DNA of 64,000 bases from Lactococcus sp. dk101. Its GTDB lineage: Bacteria; Bacillota; Bacilli; Lactobacillales; Streptococcaceae. The notes under the pieces were generated by a model. It ran no database searches, was not told where the DNA came from, and saw nothing but the letters and a program-made list of their open reading frames with translations. Shown here one piece after another: positions 52,265 to 60,732 of this stretch. How positions within the stretch are numbered: the stretch's first letter is position 1; the number at the start of each line of letters is the position of its first letter. The translations under genes were made by a program, and so were the position numbers. The DNA is taken from contig NZ_WITI01000006.1 in assembly GCF_009601055.1 (NCBI RefSeq), positions 1-64,000 on the forward strand, in the 5' to 3' direction.

Positions 52265-52938
52265 TGTTTACTCTCCAAAAACGTAATATCATAAACCCCT
52301 TGACTTATTGATTGACTAACTGATAAAGTAACAAACAGAAAGAAAAGAGCTCCACCATCAACAATAATATTTTGGCTGACAATAGCCGCCACTACTCCAA
52401 AAAACGTTATAATAACTAGTCCTCCCCATGCAAAAGTTAACTTATATACTGAATGTTTTACAGTATCTGCCAGTTTCACTGTAACGAAATCAACACTGTT
52501 GTATGTGAATGGAGCTATTTTTCCCAGTTGAATATTCTCATAAAAAAAACCAATCAAAATAAACAAACTAGCCATTGTTAGAAAAATTAGTGCAAGATAA
52601 CTAGGATAAGCACTTTTTAACATTTCTTTTCCTATCGTATTTGCTAAGAACATACCTAATCCTCCTATCTGGAATCCATTTTTACCTTTACTTTTTTTAC
52701 GTAACGAGTTTGGATTTGAAATATCTCGATATCCTCCATACTGATGTAATATTTTTATCAGCTCGCTTTCAGATATTTTGTACAACTTGTATTTGAATTG
52801 ATAACCCAAAAGAGGAATGAACATTGCAAGATAGTGAGTGAACATATTAATTAAATAGTATTCTCCATCTATAGTGAGAATGTGTATCCCTTTTTTGTCA
52901 CTTAGTGGCTTGGCTTCAATATTTATATATTTTTTCAT
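52261..52938 (-). CDS. DUF443/TsaI-like five-TM protein
   Basis: 225 residues and first gene of the four-gene operon. The N-terminal KKGIHILTIDGEYYLINM and MFIPLLGYQFKYKLYKISESEL, then TM helices near 100-115, 118-140, 165-190 and 195-215. Promoter TATAAT at 52973-52978 on the minus strand. Visibly more AT-rich than the flanking chromosome. Inferred membrane immunity protein. Confidence 0.65.
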   Translation of the reverse strand: MKKYINIEAKPLSDKKGIHILTIDGEYYLINMFTHYLAMFIPLLGYQFKYKLYKISESELIKILHQYGGYRDISNPNSLRKKSKGKNGFQIGGLGMFLANTIGKEMLKSAYPSYLALIFLTMASLFILIGFFYENIQLGKIAPFTYNSVDFVTVKLADTVKHSVYKLTFAWGGLVIITFFGVVAAIVSQNIIVDGGALFFLFVTLSVSQSISQGVYDITFLESKQ

Positions 52939-53042
52939 TATTATTTAATCTAAATCCTTAATCATCGGTAGTATTATAAGCTCCATTTTACTCAAAATAC
53001 CCTGTTAAAACCATGGAAAAAGTAACGAGAATATGAATTCGG

Positions 53043-53120
53043 TTATTGACATGACCTGAACAATTTTTTTCCTATCCTCTTTTTTTGTTCTTCACTTATT
53101 TTTTGAGGTGCTATTTTCAT
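53043..53120 (-). CDS. Possible 25-residue cationic peptide
   Basis: MKIAPQKISEEQKKRIGKKL followed by FRSCQ and a stop. A TATAAT lies upstream (53147-53152) but there is no convincing ribosome binding site. May be a gene remnant. It is the only candidate in the AT-rich gap 52939-53356, which otherwise holds only the immunity-operon promoter and the bmp terminator. Confidence 0.2.
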   Translation of the reverse strand: MKIAPQKISEEQKKRIGKKLFRSCQ

Positions 53121-53317
53121 TTTATTTAATATATTTATATCCTTTCATTATATATTCAGCAATGACATTTTCAGTCTTGCTTCTTATTGATTAGTTAGTT
53201 AAACATAATATTTTCTGCATTAATTATATCTTAATTCAACCATTTATGCACGTTTTAAATTACAGTTTTTCTTCCTAAATTTATTTTTCAAAAAAATTTT
53301 GATTTAAAATTTTGGAC

Positions 53318-53346
53318 AAAAAAAACACCAGTCAAACTGATGTTTT
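53318..53346 (-). terminator. Terminator of the bmp lipoprotein gene
   Basis: ACATCAGT / ACTGGTGT stem with T8 on the minus strand. Confidence 0.85.
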
Positions 53347-53356
53347 TAATTTATAC

Positions 53357-54415
53357 TTATTTAGATGGAACAACGATTTTACCTGAAATGATGTCAGCTT
53401 TAGCTGTATCTACTGCTGATTTGATTTCTGATGTTACGTTGTCAAGGCCAAGACTTACACCACCGTTTTTAAGGTTGTATGTAGTTGTTGTTCCGCCAGG
53501 GAATTTGTCGTCTTTAGTCTTATCAGCCATATCGCGTACGACTTTACCAACTTCTTTGATTGTTGATACTAATACGAAGTTAGATTTTTTACCGTCTTTA
53601 GATGTGTAATCACCAAGGTATTTTTGGTCTTGGTCAACACCAATCAACCAAACTTTGTCTGCTTCAGTTCTTGATTCGTTTTGTGCTTTAGCTTCACTAA
53701 AGGCACCAACACCTACACCACCAGCACATTGGTAAACAACGTCTTCGCCTGCACCATACATAGCGTGAGCGATTGTTTTACCTTTAGCGGCATCTGTAAA
53801 GCTTTGTGCGTATTGAACGTCAACTTTGATGTTTGGATTAACTGATTTAGCACCAGCTTCATATCCTACAGCAAAACGAGTGATAACGTCAGATTGCATT
53901 CCACCGATGAAACCAATTTTATCAGTTTTTGTAGCTTTTGCAGCTGCGATACCTGCAAGGTATGCTGCTTCATTGTCTGCAAAGAGTGCTGATGCAAGGT
54001 TCTTGATTGGTGTTGTTGGAGCTGAGTCAATAATCAAGTAATCGTTTTTTGGATTGTTCTTAGCAGCTTCTTCAGTTGCTTGTTCCAAACTGAAACCGAT
54101 ACCTACTTGAAGTTTGTATCCTGCTGCAGCTGCTGAGTTGAAGTTTGTTGTGTAATCAGATGCTGAGTTTGATTGGTAGTAGTTATAGCCATTACCTTTG
54201 CTGAGGTTGTTTTCTTTACCCCAAGCTTCCAAACCTTCCCAAGCTGATTGGTTGAATGAACGGTCATTGATTCCGCCTGTATCTGTAATGATGGCAACTT
54301 TAAGATCTGTCTTAGCTTTGCCAGAAGTTCCAGTAGAACCATTTGAGCGACATCCTGCAAGGACTGCGACTGAAGCTAGTGCAACTGCACCGATAGCAAA
54401 AACACGTTTGTTCAT
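53357..54415 (-). CDS. BMP family lipoprotein, nucleoside ABC-transporter substrate-binding protein
   Basis: 352 residues. Lipoprotein signal peptide with lipobox LAGC; the PnrA/Med fold is marked by ITDTGGINDRSFNQSAWEG near residue 45 and VYQCAGGVG near 225. Binds nucleosides for uptake; the matching permease and ATPase genes are not in this window. The start at 54415 has GGAGG. Sits just downstream of the cdd-deoC-pdp salvage genes on the same strand with its own promoter. Confidence 0.92.
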   Translation of the reverse strand: MNKRVFAIGAVALASVAVLAGCRSNGSTGTSGKAKTDLKVAIITDTGGINDRSFNQSAWEGLEAWGKENNLSKGNGYNYYQSNSASDYTTNFNSAAAAGYKLQVGIGFSLEQATEEAAKNNPKNDYLIIDSAPTTPIKNLASALFADNEAAYLAGIAAAKATKTDKIGFIGGMQSDVITRFAVGYEAGAKSVNPNIKVDVQYAQSFTDAAKGKTIAHAMYGAGEDVVYQCAGGVGVGAFSEAKAQNESRTEADKVWLIGVDQDQKYLGDYTSKDGKKSNFVLVSTIKEVGKVVRDMADKTKDDKFPGGTTTTYNLKNGGVSLGLDNVTSEIKSAVDTAKADIISGKIVVPSK

Positions 54416-54507
54416 GGAAACGGTTTCCTCCAAAATTTTATTTTAAATTGGCTAAACTTTTTAGCTTAAGCCTATTTTAAGCTATATTTGAAATTTTTTC
54501 AAGTCAT

Positions 54508-54549
54508 ATTATAAAACTAATTAAAAGTATTTGCTAATCGTTCGGTTTT
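54508..54549 (-). promoter_or_regulatory. bmp promoter with PurBox-like element
   Basis: TATAAT (54508-54513) on the minus strand. Upstream, AAAACCGAACGAT (54537-54549) matches 12 of 13 positions of the lactococcal PurBox AWWWCCGAACWWT, though it lies closer to the promoter than usual. An inverted repeat TAGCTTAA/TTAAGCTA lies in the 5' UTR (54462-54484). Confidence 0.4.
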
Positions 54550-54663
54550 TCCGTACTTTTTAATGACATTTCACTAATTGTTACAAAAAAAACCGTACAA
54601 TTTAATCAAAACAGTGCTTTTTGTTTGATTTATAAAATGAAAAGGGTTTACTTCGGAACATGG

Positions 54664-55059
54664 TTAAGTCAAATCTTGAAAAGAATAAGGCAAGAGTTCA
54701 CTAACCGTTGTTTCTTTAACTTTCATGTCTTTTGAGACCAAATAAACTGGCATATCCGCTGGACAAAATTCGACCAAGACTTGACGGCAAGCGCCGCATG
54801 GTGAAATTGGTTCTGCTGTCTCGCCGTAAATAGCCAAAGCTTTGAACTCTTTAATGCCTTCTGAGACCGCCTTAAAAACAGCCGTCCGTTCGGCACAATT
54901 TGTCAGCCCAAAGCTTGCATTTTCAATGTTACAGCCTTTAATTACGTGTCCGTCAGCGCTGACAAGCGCAGCTCCTACTGGAAAATGTGAATAAGGCACA
55001 TAAGCATGACTTGACGCTACTCTAGCAGCTTCAAACAAGTCTTGATTAGTAGCTTTCAT
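54664..55059 (-). CDS. cdd: Cytidine deaminase
   Basis: Deaminates cytidine and deoxycytidine. 131 residues; zinc site [15 protein letters not shown] and PCGACRQ is complete. The start at 55059 has GAAGGTG; it overlaps the end of deoC by 14 nt. A TGTCA palindrome variant is at 54950-54965. Confidence 0.95.
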   Translation of the reverse strand: MKATNQDLFEAARVASSHAYVPYSHFPVGAALVSADGHVIKGCNIENASFGLTNCAERTAVFKAVSEGIKEFKALAIYGETAEPISPCGACRQVLVEFCPADMPVYLVSKDMKVKETTVSELLPYSFQDLT

Positions 55060-55708
55060 TGGATACTTCACCTTCTATGATGGCAATGCTGGCAGAAACG
55101 CCGAGACGTGTAGCACCGACAGCAATCACTGCTTCAGCTTCTTCAGCAGAATGAATCCCGCCTGAAGCTTTGACACCCATATCAGGGCCAACTGTTTCAC
55201 GCATCAATTTGACATCAGCGACAGTAGCTCCACCAGTTGAGAAGCCTGTTGATGTTTTAACAAAATCAGCACCCGCACGTTTGGCAGCAAGACTTGCTTG
55301 AACTTTTTCTTCGTCTGTCAACAATGATGTTTCGATAATTACTTTCAGAACATGACCTGCTTTAACCGCATTTACTGCGGCAATGTCAGACTCAACAAGT
55401 TCCCAGTTGCCGTCTTTGGCAGCGCCAATATTGATGACCATGTCGATTTCGTCAGCTCCATTTTTGATAGCGTCTTCTGCTTCAAATGCTTTTACAGCTG
55501 AAGTGTTGGCACCGAGAGGGAAACCGATAACAGTACAAACGTTAGTTTTACTGTCTTTAAGTGCTTCAGCAGCGAAGGCAACCCAAGTTGGATTGATACA
55601 AACACTTGCGAAATCATATTTTTTAGCTTCGTCAATGATTTGTTGAACTTTTGCTTGGTTAGCGTCTGCTTTAAGAATGGTGTGGTCGATGTAAGTATTG
55701 AGTTTCAT
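55046..55708 (-). CDS. deoC: Deoxyribose-phosphate aldolase
   Basis: Splits deoxyribose-5-phosphate into glyceraldehyde-3-phosphate and acetaldehyde. 220 residues; Schiff-base Lys in DFVKTSTGF (near 152), second Lys in GVKASGGI (near 181), and Asp in [10 protein letters not shown]. In the nucleoside-catabolic operon with pdp and cdd. Confidence 0.96.
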   Translation of the reverse strand: MKLNTYIDHTILKADANQAKVQQIIDEAKKYDFASVCINPTWVAFAAEALKDSKTNVCTVIGFPLGANTSAVKAFEAEDAIKNGADEIDMVINIGAAKDGNWELVESDIAAVNAVKAGHVLKVIIETSLLTDEEKVQASLAAKRAGADFVKTSTGFSTGGATVADVKLMRETVGPDMGVKASGGIHSAEEAEAVIAVGATRLGVSASIAIIEGEVSNESY

Positions 55709-55720
55709 GTTGTTTTCTTT

Positions 55721-55918
55721 CTATTTTTCTTTTTTATTAGATTGACTTTTGATGTAAATCACGGCAATCCCTACGTAAACGAAGGAATAAGTGATCAGAA
55801 AGGCGATAAAGCCAGAAATTCCACTATGCCAGAGAACCATTGCCAAAAAACCAACAGCAACGGATAGCAAGGTCTGAACGACTTTTATCTTCTTTGGAAT
55901 AGGATCATTTACTTTCAT
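55721..55918 (-). CDS. Small two-TM membrane protein
   Basis: 65 residues: a Lys-rich N-terminus, two hydrophobic helices (about 15-32 and 38-56) and a Lys-rich C-terminus. Function unknown. Its ATG overlaps the pdp stop (TAATG) and it lies 12 nt before deoC, so it is part of the nucleoside operon. Confidence 0.75.
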   Translation of the reverse strand: MKVNDPIPKKIKVVQTLLSVAVGFLAMVLWHSGISGFIAFLITYSFVYVGIAVIYIKSQSNKKEK

Positions 55919-57210
55919 TAGCGTACAATCTCGATAATTTCTTTTGGATGAACTTGTTTGTCAGTAATGACAAGCGCTTCGTCAAATTCGGCAAGCAGGT
56001 CTTCAGTGATTGGGCGATTGCTATAAAGCGTTGCAATCAAATCGCCGACGGCCACTTGATCTCCAACTTTCTTTGCCAAATTGATGCCAGCTTCAAAATC
56101 AATTTGATCGGCTTTGGTTGCACGTCCAGCTCCTAATTTCATAGCGACAAGACCAATGCCCAAGGCTTTTTCTTCAGTAATGTAGCCTGCTTTTTCGGCG
56201 CGAATTTCCTGACGATAAGTCACATTCAAGTCCGCAGTCAAATGATCAAATGCCGTTGGATCCCCTTCTTGTGCCTCAACCATGGCAACAAATTTTTCGT
56301 ATGCTGCACCGTTGTCCAAATGGGTCAAAATTTCGTCAATTGATTTTTCAAGCCCTGCAAGCGACAGCATCAGCTGAGCCAATTCAGCAATGAAATGGCG
56401 GAATTCTGTACTTCCTTTGCCATGCAAGGTATTGACTGCTTCAGTGATTTCATTACGGTTTCCAATCGCCAAGCCCAAAGGTTGACTCATGTTTGTAATG
56501 ACAGCGACTGTTTCACGGCCGACAGATTTCCCTAAGTCCACCATTGTCCGTGCCAAAATGCGAGCATCTTCAACTGATTTCATGAAGGCACCGTCACCAA
56601 CTGTTACGTCAAGCAAAATCGCGTTTGAGCCAGCTGCTATTTTTTTACTCATGACTGAACTTGCAATCAAAGGAATAATATCCACAGTTGCTGTCACATC
56701 ACGCAAGGCATAAAGGAGTTTGTCAGCTTTGACAAGTTCATCTGACTGTCCAATGACAGCAATGCCAGTCGATTTGACTTGGTCGATAAACCCGTCTTCC
56801 GTTTTTTCGATATTAAAGCCAGGAATAGACTCCAATTTGTCAAGCGTTCCGCCCGTGTGTCCAAGGCCACGCCCTGACATTTTGGCAACGGGAACACCAA
56901 ACGATGCTACAAGTGGTGCCAAAATCAAGGTTACTTTGTCACCAACGCCACCCGTTGAGTGTTTGTCCACTTTGATGCCGTCAATTTCTGACAGGTCAAA
57001 TTGTTTGCCTGAGGCAACCATTGCCATGGTCAAATAGGCCGTTTCTTCTGTGGTCATGCCTTTGAAATAAATGGCCATTGCCAGTGCTGACATTTGATAA
57101 TCAGGAACAGCACCTGTGACATAATTTTCGATAAACCAGTCGATTTCTTCTTTTGAAAATTGACCACCATCACGTTTTTTTTGAATGAGGTCAACCATTC
57201 TGTATGACAT
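55918..57210 (-). CDS. pdp: Pyrimidine-nucleoside phosphorylase
   Basis: Phosphorolyses uridine, thymidine and deoxyuridine. 430 residues; DKHSTGGVGDKVTL near residue 82, KMSGRGLGHTGGTLDKLES near 109, and the C-terminal biotinyl-like domain. Homologous to DeoA thymidine phosphorylase. Lies 11 nt after the methyltransferase gene. Contains two TGTCA palindromes near its 3' half. Confidence 0.95.
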   Translation of the reverse strand: MSYRMVDLIQKKRDGGQFSKEEIDWFIENYVTGAVPDYQMSALAMAIYFKGMTTEETAYLTMAMVASGKQFDLSEIDGIKVDKHSTGGVGDKVTLILAPLVASFGVPVAKMSGRGLGHTGGTLDKLESIPGFNIEKTEDGFIDQVKSTGIAVIGQSDELVKADKLLYALRDVTATVDIIPLIASSVMSKKIAAGSNAILLDVTVGDGAFMKSVEDARILARTMVDLGKSVGRETVAVITNMSQPLGLAIGNRNEITEAVNTLHGKGSTEFRHFIAELAQLMLSLAGLEKSIDEILTHLDNGAAYEKFVAMVEAQEGDPTAFDHLTADLNVTYRQEIRAEKAGYITEEKALGIGLVAMKLGAGRATKADQIDFEAGINLAKKVGDQVAVGDLIATLYSNRPITEDLLAEFDEALVITDKQVHPKEIIEIVR

Positions 57211-57221
57211 AATTTCTCCTT

Positions 57222-57824
57222 TTAGTTAGTTTTATAAGACCGAAGAATAAAATATCCTTTGTCTTTTGCAATCACTTCGCAATTTCCAAAGACTTCTTGC
57301 ATTTTCTTTTGGGCACTTGGTGCACCTTGCTTTTTCTGAATGACCACGGTCAAATGACCATTGACATTCAGATGTTGAAAGCTGCCTTCCAAAATGCCAT
57401 GAACAACTGCTTTTCCTGCACGAATGGGCGGGTTACTGACGATAGAATCATAGCAGTCGCTCACTTCATCATACATGTTTGATTTGAAAATTTTTGCGTG
57501 TTGAATGCCATTTTTTTGTGCATTTAAAGCCGTCAAGTCCAATGCTCGCGTGTTGACATCGACCATGGTCGAATCAAGCTCATATTTTTTTGAAAGTGTT
57601 AAACCTAATGTGCCATAGCCACAGCCAACATCAAGCAAACTTTTTGCCATTTCCGGCTCATAATTCTCTAATAAAACGCGTGAGCCATAATCAATCGCTG
57701 ATTTACTAAACACGCCAGCATCTGTTGTAAATGTCATGGAAAGCCCCAAAAGCTCCACGTTCATCTGATGCAAGTCGTGTCCCAAATCGCGATTATCTTC
57801 ATAATACATATTTGTTTTAACCAT
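57222..57824 (-). CDS. Class I SAM-dependent methyltransferase (RsmC/YbxB-like)
   Basis: 200 residues. SAM motif I LLDVGCGYGTLGL near residue 64 and catalytic SNPPIRAGK near 131, as in 16S rRNA guanine-N2 methyltransferases such as RsmC. First gene of the pdp-deoC-cdd operon. -10 TAAAAT (57832-57837) is only 7 nt before the ATG, so the transcript is probably leaderless. Confidence 0.9.
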   Translation of the reverse strand: MVKTNMYYEDNRDLGHDLHQMNVELLGLSMTFTTDAGVFSKSAIDYGSRVLLENYEPEMAKSLLDVGCGYGTLGLTLSKKYELDSTMVDVNTRALDLTALNAQKNGIQHAKIFKSNMYDEVSDCYDSIVSNPPIRAGKAVVHGILEGSFQHLNVNGHLTVVIQKKQGAPSAQKKMQEVFGNCEVIAKDKGYFILRSYKTN

Positions 57825-57911
57825 TAAGCTTATTTTAACATAAAATGTCCAAAAAAAGTTTAAAAAATCGTATGAAGAGGCTGATTTTTTTCAAAAATGT
57901 AAGCGGTCAGA

Positions 57912-59491
57912 TTATTTGACTGCTGTTTGTACTGCTCGTGAAACTTGATTGACCAGATTGAAATTGTACTGATTTTTTGTCATTACCACTAAGACATAGT
58001 GATGCGTGCCATATACAATGCCTGCATCATTTCTAACATCCCATAAAAAGCCGACTTTATCCGCAACAGTTTTTCCAGTTCCCTGTGGAATTCCAGACCG
58101 ATAAATCTGCCCTTTCATTAGTGACAAAAGATAAGAAACGTTGGCATTTGAGGCATGACTGTAATAATAAGCAAGGACTTTCCGCAAGTCATCAGGACTC
58201 GTTGTTGCCCGTCCTGATTGGGTACTAATGCCTTTATAGCCTACAGATTTCAGATATCTGTCCACATTTTGCTTGCCATATTTTGCCAAAATCCATTCCG
58301 AAAAGCCATTGCCTGAGTTATGTATCATGTCATAAAAGCCAGAACGTACATTTCCTGAAGCATAAGGATAAGCAGAATTCCATGACAGTTGTTTGGTTTC
58401 CATCAAATAAAAAACATAACGCGCGATAAACAATTTGTATGTTGATGCGGAAGTTGTCAGTACTGACGGCGCTTTTCCGATTGTTTGTCCGCTTTGTAAA
58501 TCATAATAATAAGCCCCTGTGATATTGCCATTAGAATTGAATATTTTTTGTACCAAACGCCCAATCTCAGACAGTTCTCGCAAATTTTGCATTGCTACAC
58601 CAATCTGTTTTCCTGATGCCGCATCTGTTTGCGTTTGCAGATAAGTAATGCCCGAAACCGTGATTTTTTTCGTGAATTTGATTTCTTGACCATTGGTCAG
58701 AGCTGCACCAACTCTATTTCCCGTTGCAGGATCAATTTTATAGATCAGGCTACGATTGACCTGCAAAAAGCGAGTGCCTTGCATGGCTGTGAAAGTAAGT
58801 GCGGTCAAATCACTACGTAAAAGTCCGCGTTTCAGTCCAGCCTTTGCATCCGCTTCAGTCCGATAATAGACCTGCCCTTTTAAAGCAAACTGATCAACAA
58901 ATCTGAGCTGCTGACCTTTGGTAAATGTAGTGGTCAATGCCTGTCCCGAATTGAGATTGTATTTTTTTACCGTGGCTGATTTTACGGCGAACCACTTTTT
59001 CTGACCAATAGAAGTGAACGTCAGCTCTTGCAAATTGGAACTCGGAATGGCATAAGCTCTGTCCAATGCTTGATCTGAAGCAATGCGGAAATATGATGTG
59101 CCATTAATCAGAATTTTATCCACGATAAAAAATTCTTGATTGGCTTTATAAGTTTCTGTTGTTGCTGTTTGACTGTTCAAGTCAATCAGCTGTCCCGCAC
59201 TTTTAGTTTTAAAGTAGCGTGCTTCAAGGAGCGGTGTAAAGGTCAACTGTGGCACTTCAGACTCAACCGGAGGCGCTGGGGTCGCTGTATCATCTGAGCT
59301 GGTTGTTGTTTGAGCTGGTTCTGCCTGACTGCTTTGCCCATCTGCTTCTTTAGTTCCTGATGAAGCTGATGTAGTCAAACTCGAATTACTTGAGCTTGAA
59401 CTTGAAGAACTACTGCTCGTGTCAGCGCTGACAGGGTTGACACTGAGCAAAAGCAAAGATATGAAAGCTCCCGTTACTAATCTTTTTTCAT
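57912..59491 (-). pseudogene. Secreted class-A-beta-lactamase-fold protein with GW/SH3-like repeats; start region frameshifted
   Basis: The long frame (514 codons from TTG 59456) encodes a Ser-rich linker, three GW/SH3-like repeats of about 70 residues (each with LTFT...KKW/RYF...), and a serine-hydrolase domain with S-x-x-K in SASTYKLF, SGN in HNSGNGF and a KVG motif. Probably a cell-wall-associated hydrolase. The only start with promoter (TATAAT 59525-59530) and GGAG is ATG 59489-59491, whose frame stops after MKKD. One extra A in the A6 run 59483-59488 would give MKKRLVTGAFISLLLLSVNP, a good signal peptide joined to the main frame. Confidence 0.75.
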
Positions 59492-59571
59492 TTTTTTCTC
59501 CATTTATTCCAATAATTTGTTATCATTATAGCACATTTGCTTTCTTTTGTAAGTGCTGACAAGGTAAAAAT

Positions 59572-59585
59572 ACGTAAGCGCTTTG
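59572..59585. promoter_or_regulatory. cre-like site between the beta-lactamase-fold gene and coaA
   Basis: CGTAAGCGCTTTGG matches 11 of 14 positions of TGWAARCGYTWWCA. It lies upstream of both divergent genes; CcpA control is possible but unproven. Confidence 0.3.
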
Positions 59586-59642
59586 GCTTTGATGTTCAAA
59601 CGGTGGAGACCAACTTTTAATCGGCTAAAAAAATTTAGTTTG

Positions 59643-59651
59643 TGATAGAAT
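59643..59651 (+). promoter_or_regulatory. Extended -10 of coaA
   Basis: TGATAGAAT ends 6 nt before the coaA ATG; predicted leaderless start. Confidence 0.55.
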
Positions 59652-59657
59652 AGAGGC

Positions 59658-60578
59658 ATGAATGAATTCACTAATTTTGACGAAATAAGCCGTGAAAAAT
59701 GGCAAAATTTGTATAAAACGTCGATTGCGCCGCTGACAAAAGAGGAATTAGAAAGTATCCGCTCCTTAAACGATGAAATCTCACTACAAGATGTTCAAGA
59801 TGTCTATTTACCATTGGTTCATCTGGTTCGATTGTACAAAAAAAATCTGGAAGATATGAGTTTTTCAAAGGGTTTATTCTTGCAGAAAATTGTCAAAACA
59901 CCGCCATTGATTATTGGAATTTCTGGCTCTGTTGCTGTCGGAAAATCAACCACGGCGCGACTTGTGCAACTTCTGCTGTCACGTGCCTTTAAAAAGCTTT
60001 CTGTTGAGCTTGTCACCACTGACGGTTTTCTCTTTCCAAACCAGTATTTGATTGAGCAGCAAATGCTGGACCGAAAAGGCTTCCCGGAAAGTTATGACAT
60101 GGAACGCTTGCTTGAATTTCTTTACCAAATCAAAAATGGCGAAGATTGTCAGGTTCCGATTTATTCACATGAAATTTATGATATTTTACCCGACCAAATG
60201 CAAAGCATTGTCAATCCTGACATTCTGATTGTCGAAGGGATCAATGTCCTTCAAAGTCCGCAAAATCAAATGCTTTATGTCAGTGATTTTTATGATTTCT
60301 CCATTTATGTGGATGCAGATGAAGAATTGATTGAGAAATGGTACTTGGAACGCTTTGACAGCCTTTTAAAACTGGCCGAAAAAGATGAGACCAACTATTA
60401 TCACCAATTTACCAAACTCCCTTATCATGAGGTTGAAAATTTGGCAAGAGATACTTGGGTCAAAGTCAATCGTGTCAATCTTCATCAGTATATTGAGCCG
60501 ACCAAAAGTCGCGCCGAAATCATCTTGCACAAAACTGACAATCATCATATTGATAAAATTTTTCTTAAGAAATTTTAA
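59658..60578 (+). CDS. coaA: Type I pantothenate kinase
   Basis: Phosphorylates pantothenate, the first step of CoA synthesis. 306 residues; P-loop [15 protein letters not shown] near residue 93, then [20 protein letters not shown] and IVEGINVLQ. No Shine-Dalgarno; the ATG is 6 nt after the -10, matching the murT, nadD and dnaD pattern. Confidence 0.95.
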   Translation: MNEFTNFDEISREKWQNLYKTSIAPLTKEELESIRSLNDEISLQDVQDVYLPLVHLVRLYKKNLEDMSFSKGLFLQKIVKTPPLIIGISGSVAVGKSTTARLVQLLLSRAFKKLSVELVTTDGFLFPNQYLIEQQMLDRKGFPESYDMERLLEFLYQIKNGEDCQVPIYSHEIYDILPDQMQSIVNPDILIVEGINVLQSPQNQMLYVSDFYDFSIYVDADEELIEKWYLERFDSLLKLAEKDETNYYHQFTKLPYHEVENLARDTWVKVNRVNLHQYIEPTKSRAEIILHKTDNHHIDKIFLKKF

Positions 60579-60615
60579 TGTCAGCACTTACAGTCATTAT
60601 CAAAGAATAAAATTC

Positions 60616-60647
60616 AAAGCACTGACCTCCAATCAAGTGCTTTTCGT
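60616..60647 (+). terminator. Terminator of coaA
   Basis: AAAGCACT / AGTGCTTTT stem with a 12-nt loop and T-rich tail. Confidence 0.65.
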
Positions 60648-60732
60648 GCTTTTATGGTAAAATAAAAGAAGCTAATTTTTAACAAAAAATGATGCCTGAC
60701 ATGATTTTTTGTATTTTTTTATGGAGGTTCCC

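Noticed and set aside
50608-53356. A complete T7SS toxin-immunity or bacteriocin cluster
   Set aside because: No WXG100, LXG/TspA-like toxin, EssC, or bacteriocin precursor with a double-glycine leader was found; only immunity-like genes are present.
59454-59456. TTG 59456 as the true start of the beta-lactamase-fold protein
   Set aside because: It would remove the charged half of the signal peptide, while a well-spaced ATG with promoter and GGAG sits just upstream in a frame shifted by one base.
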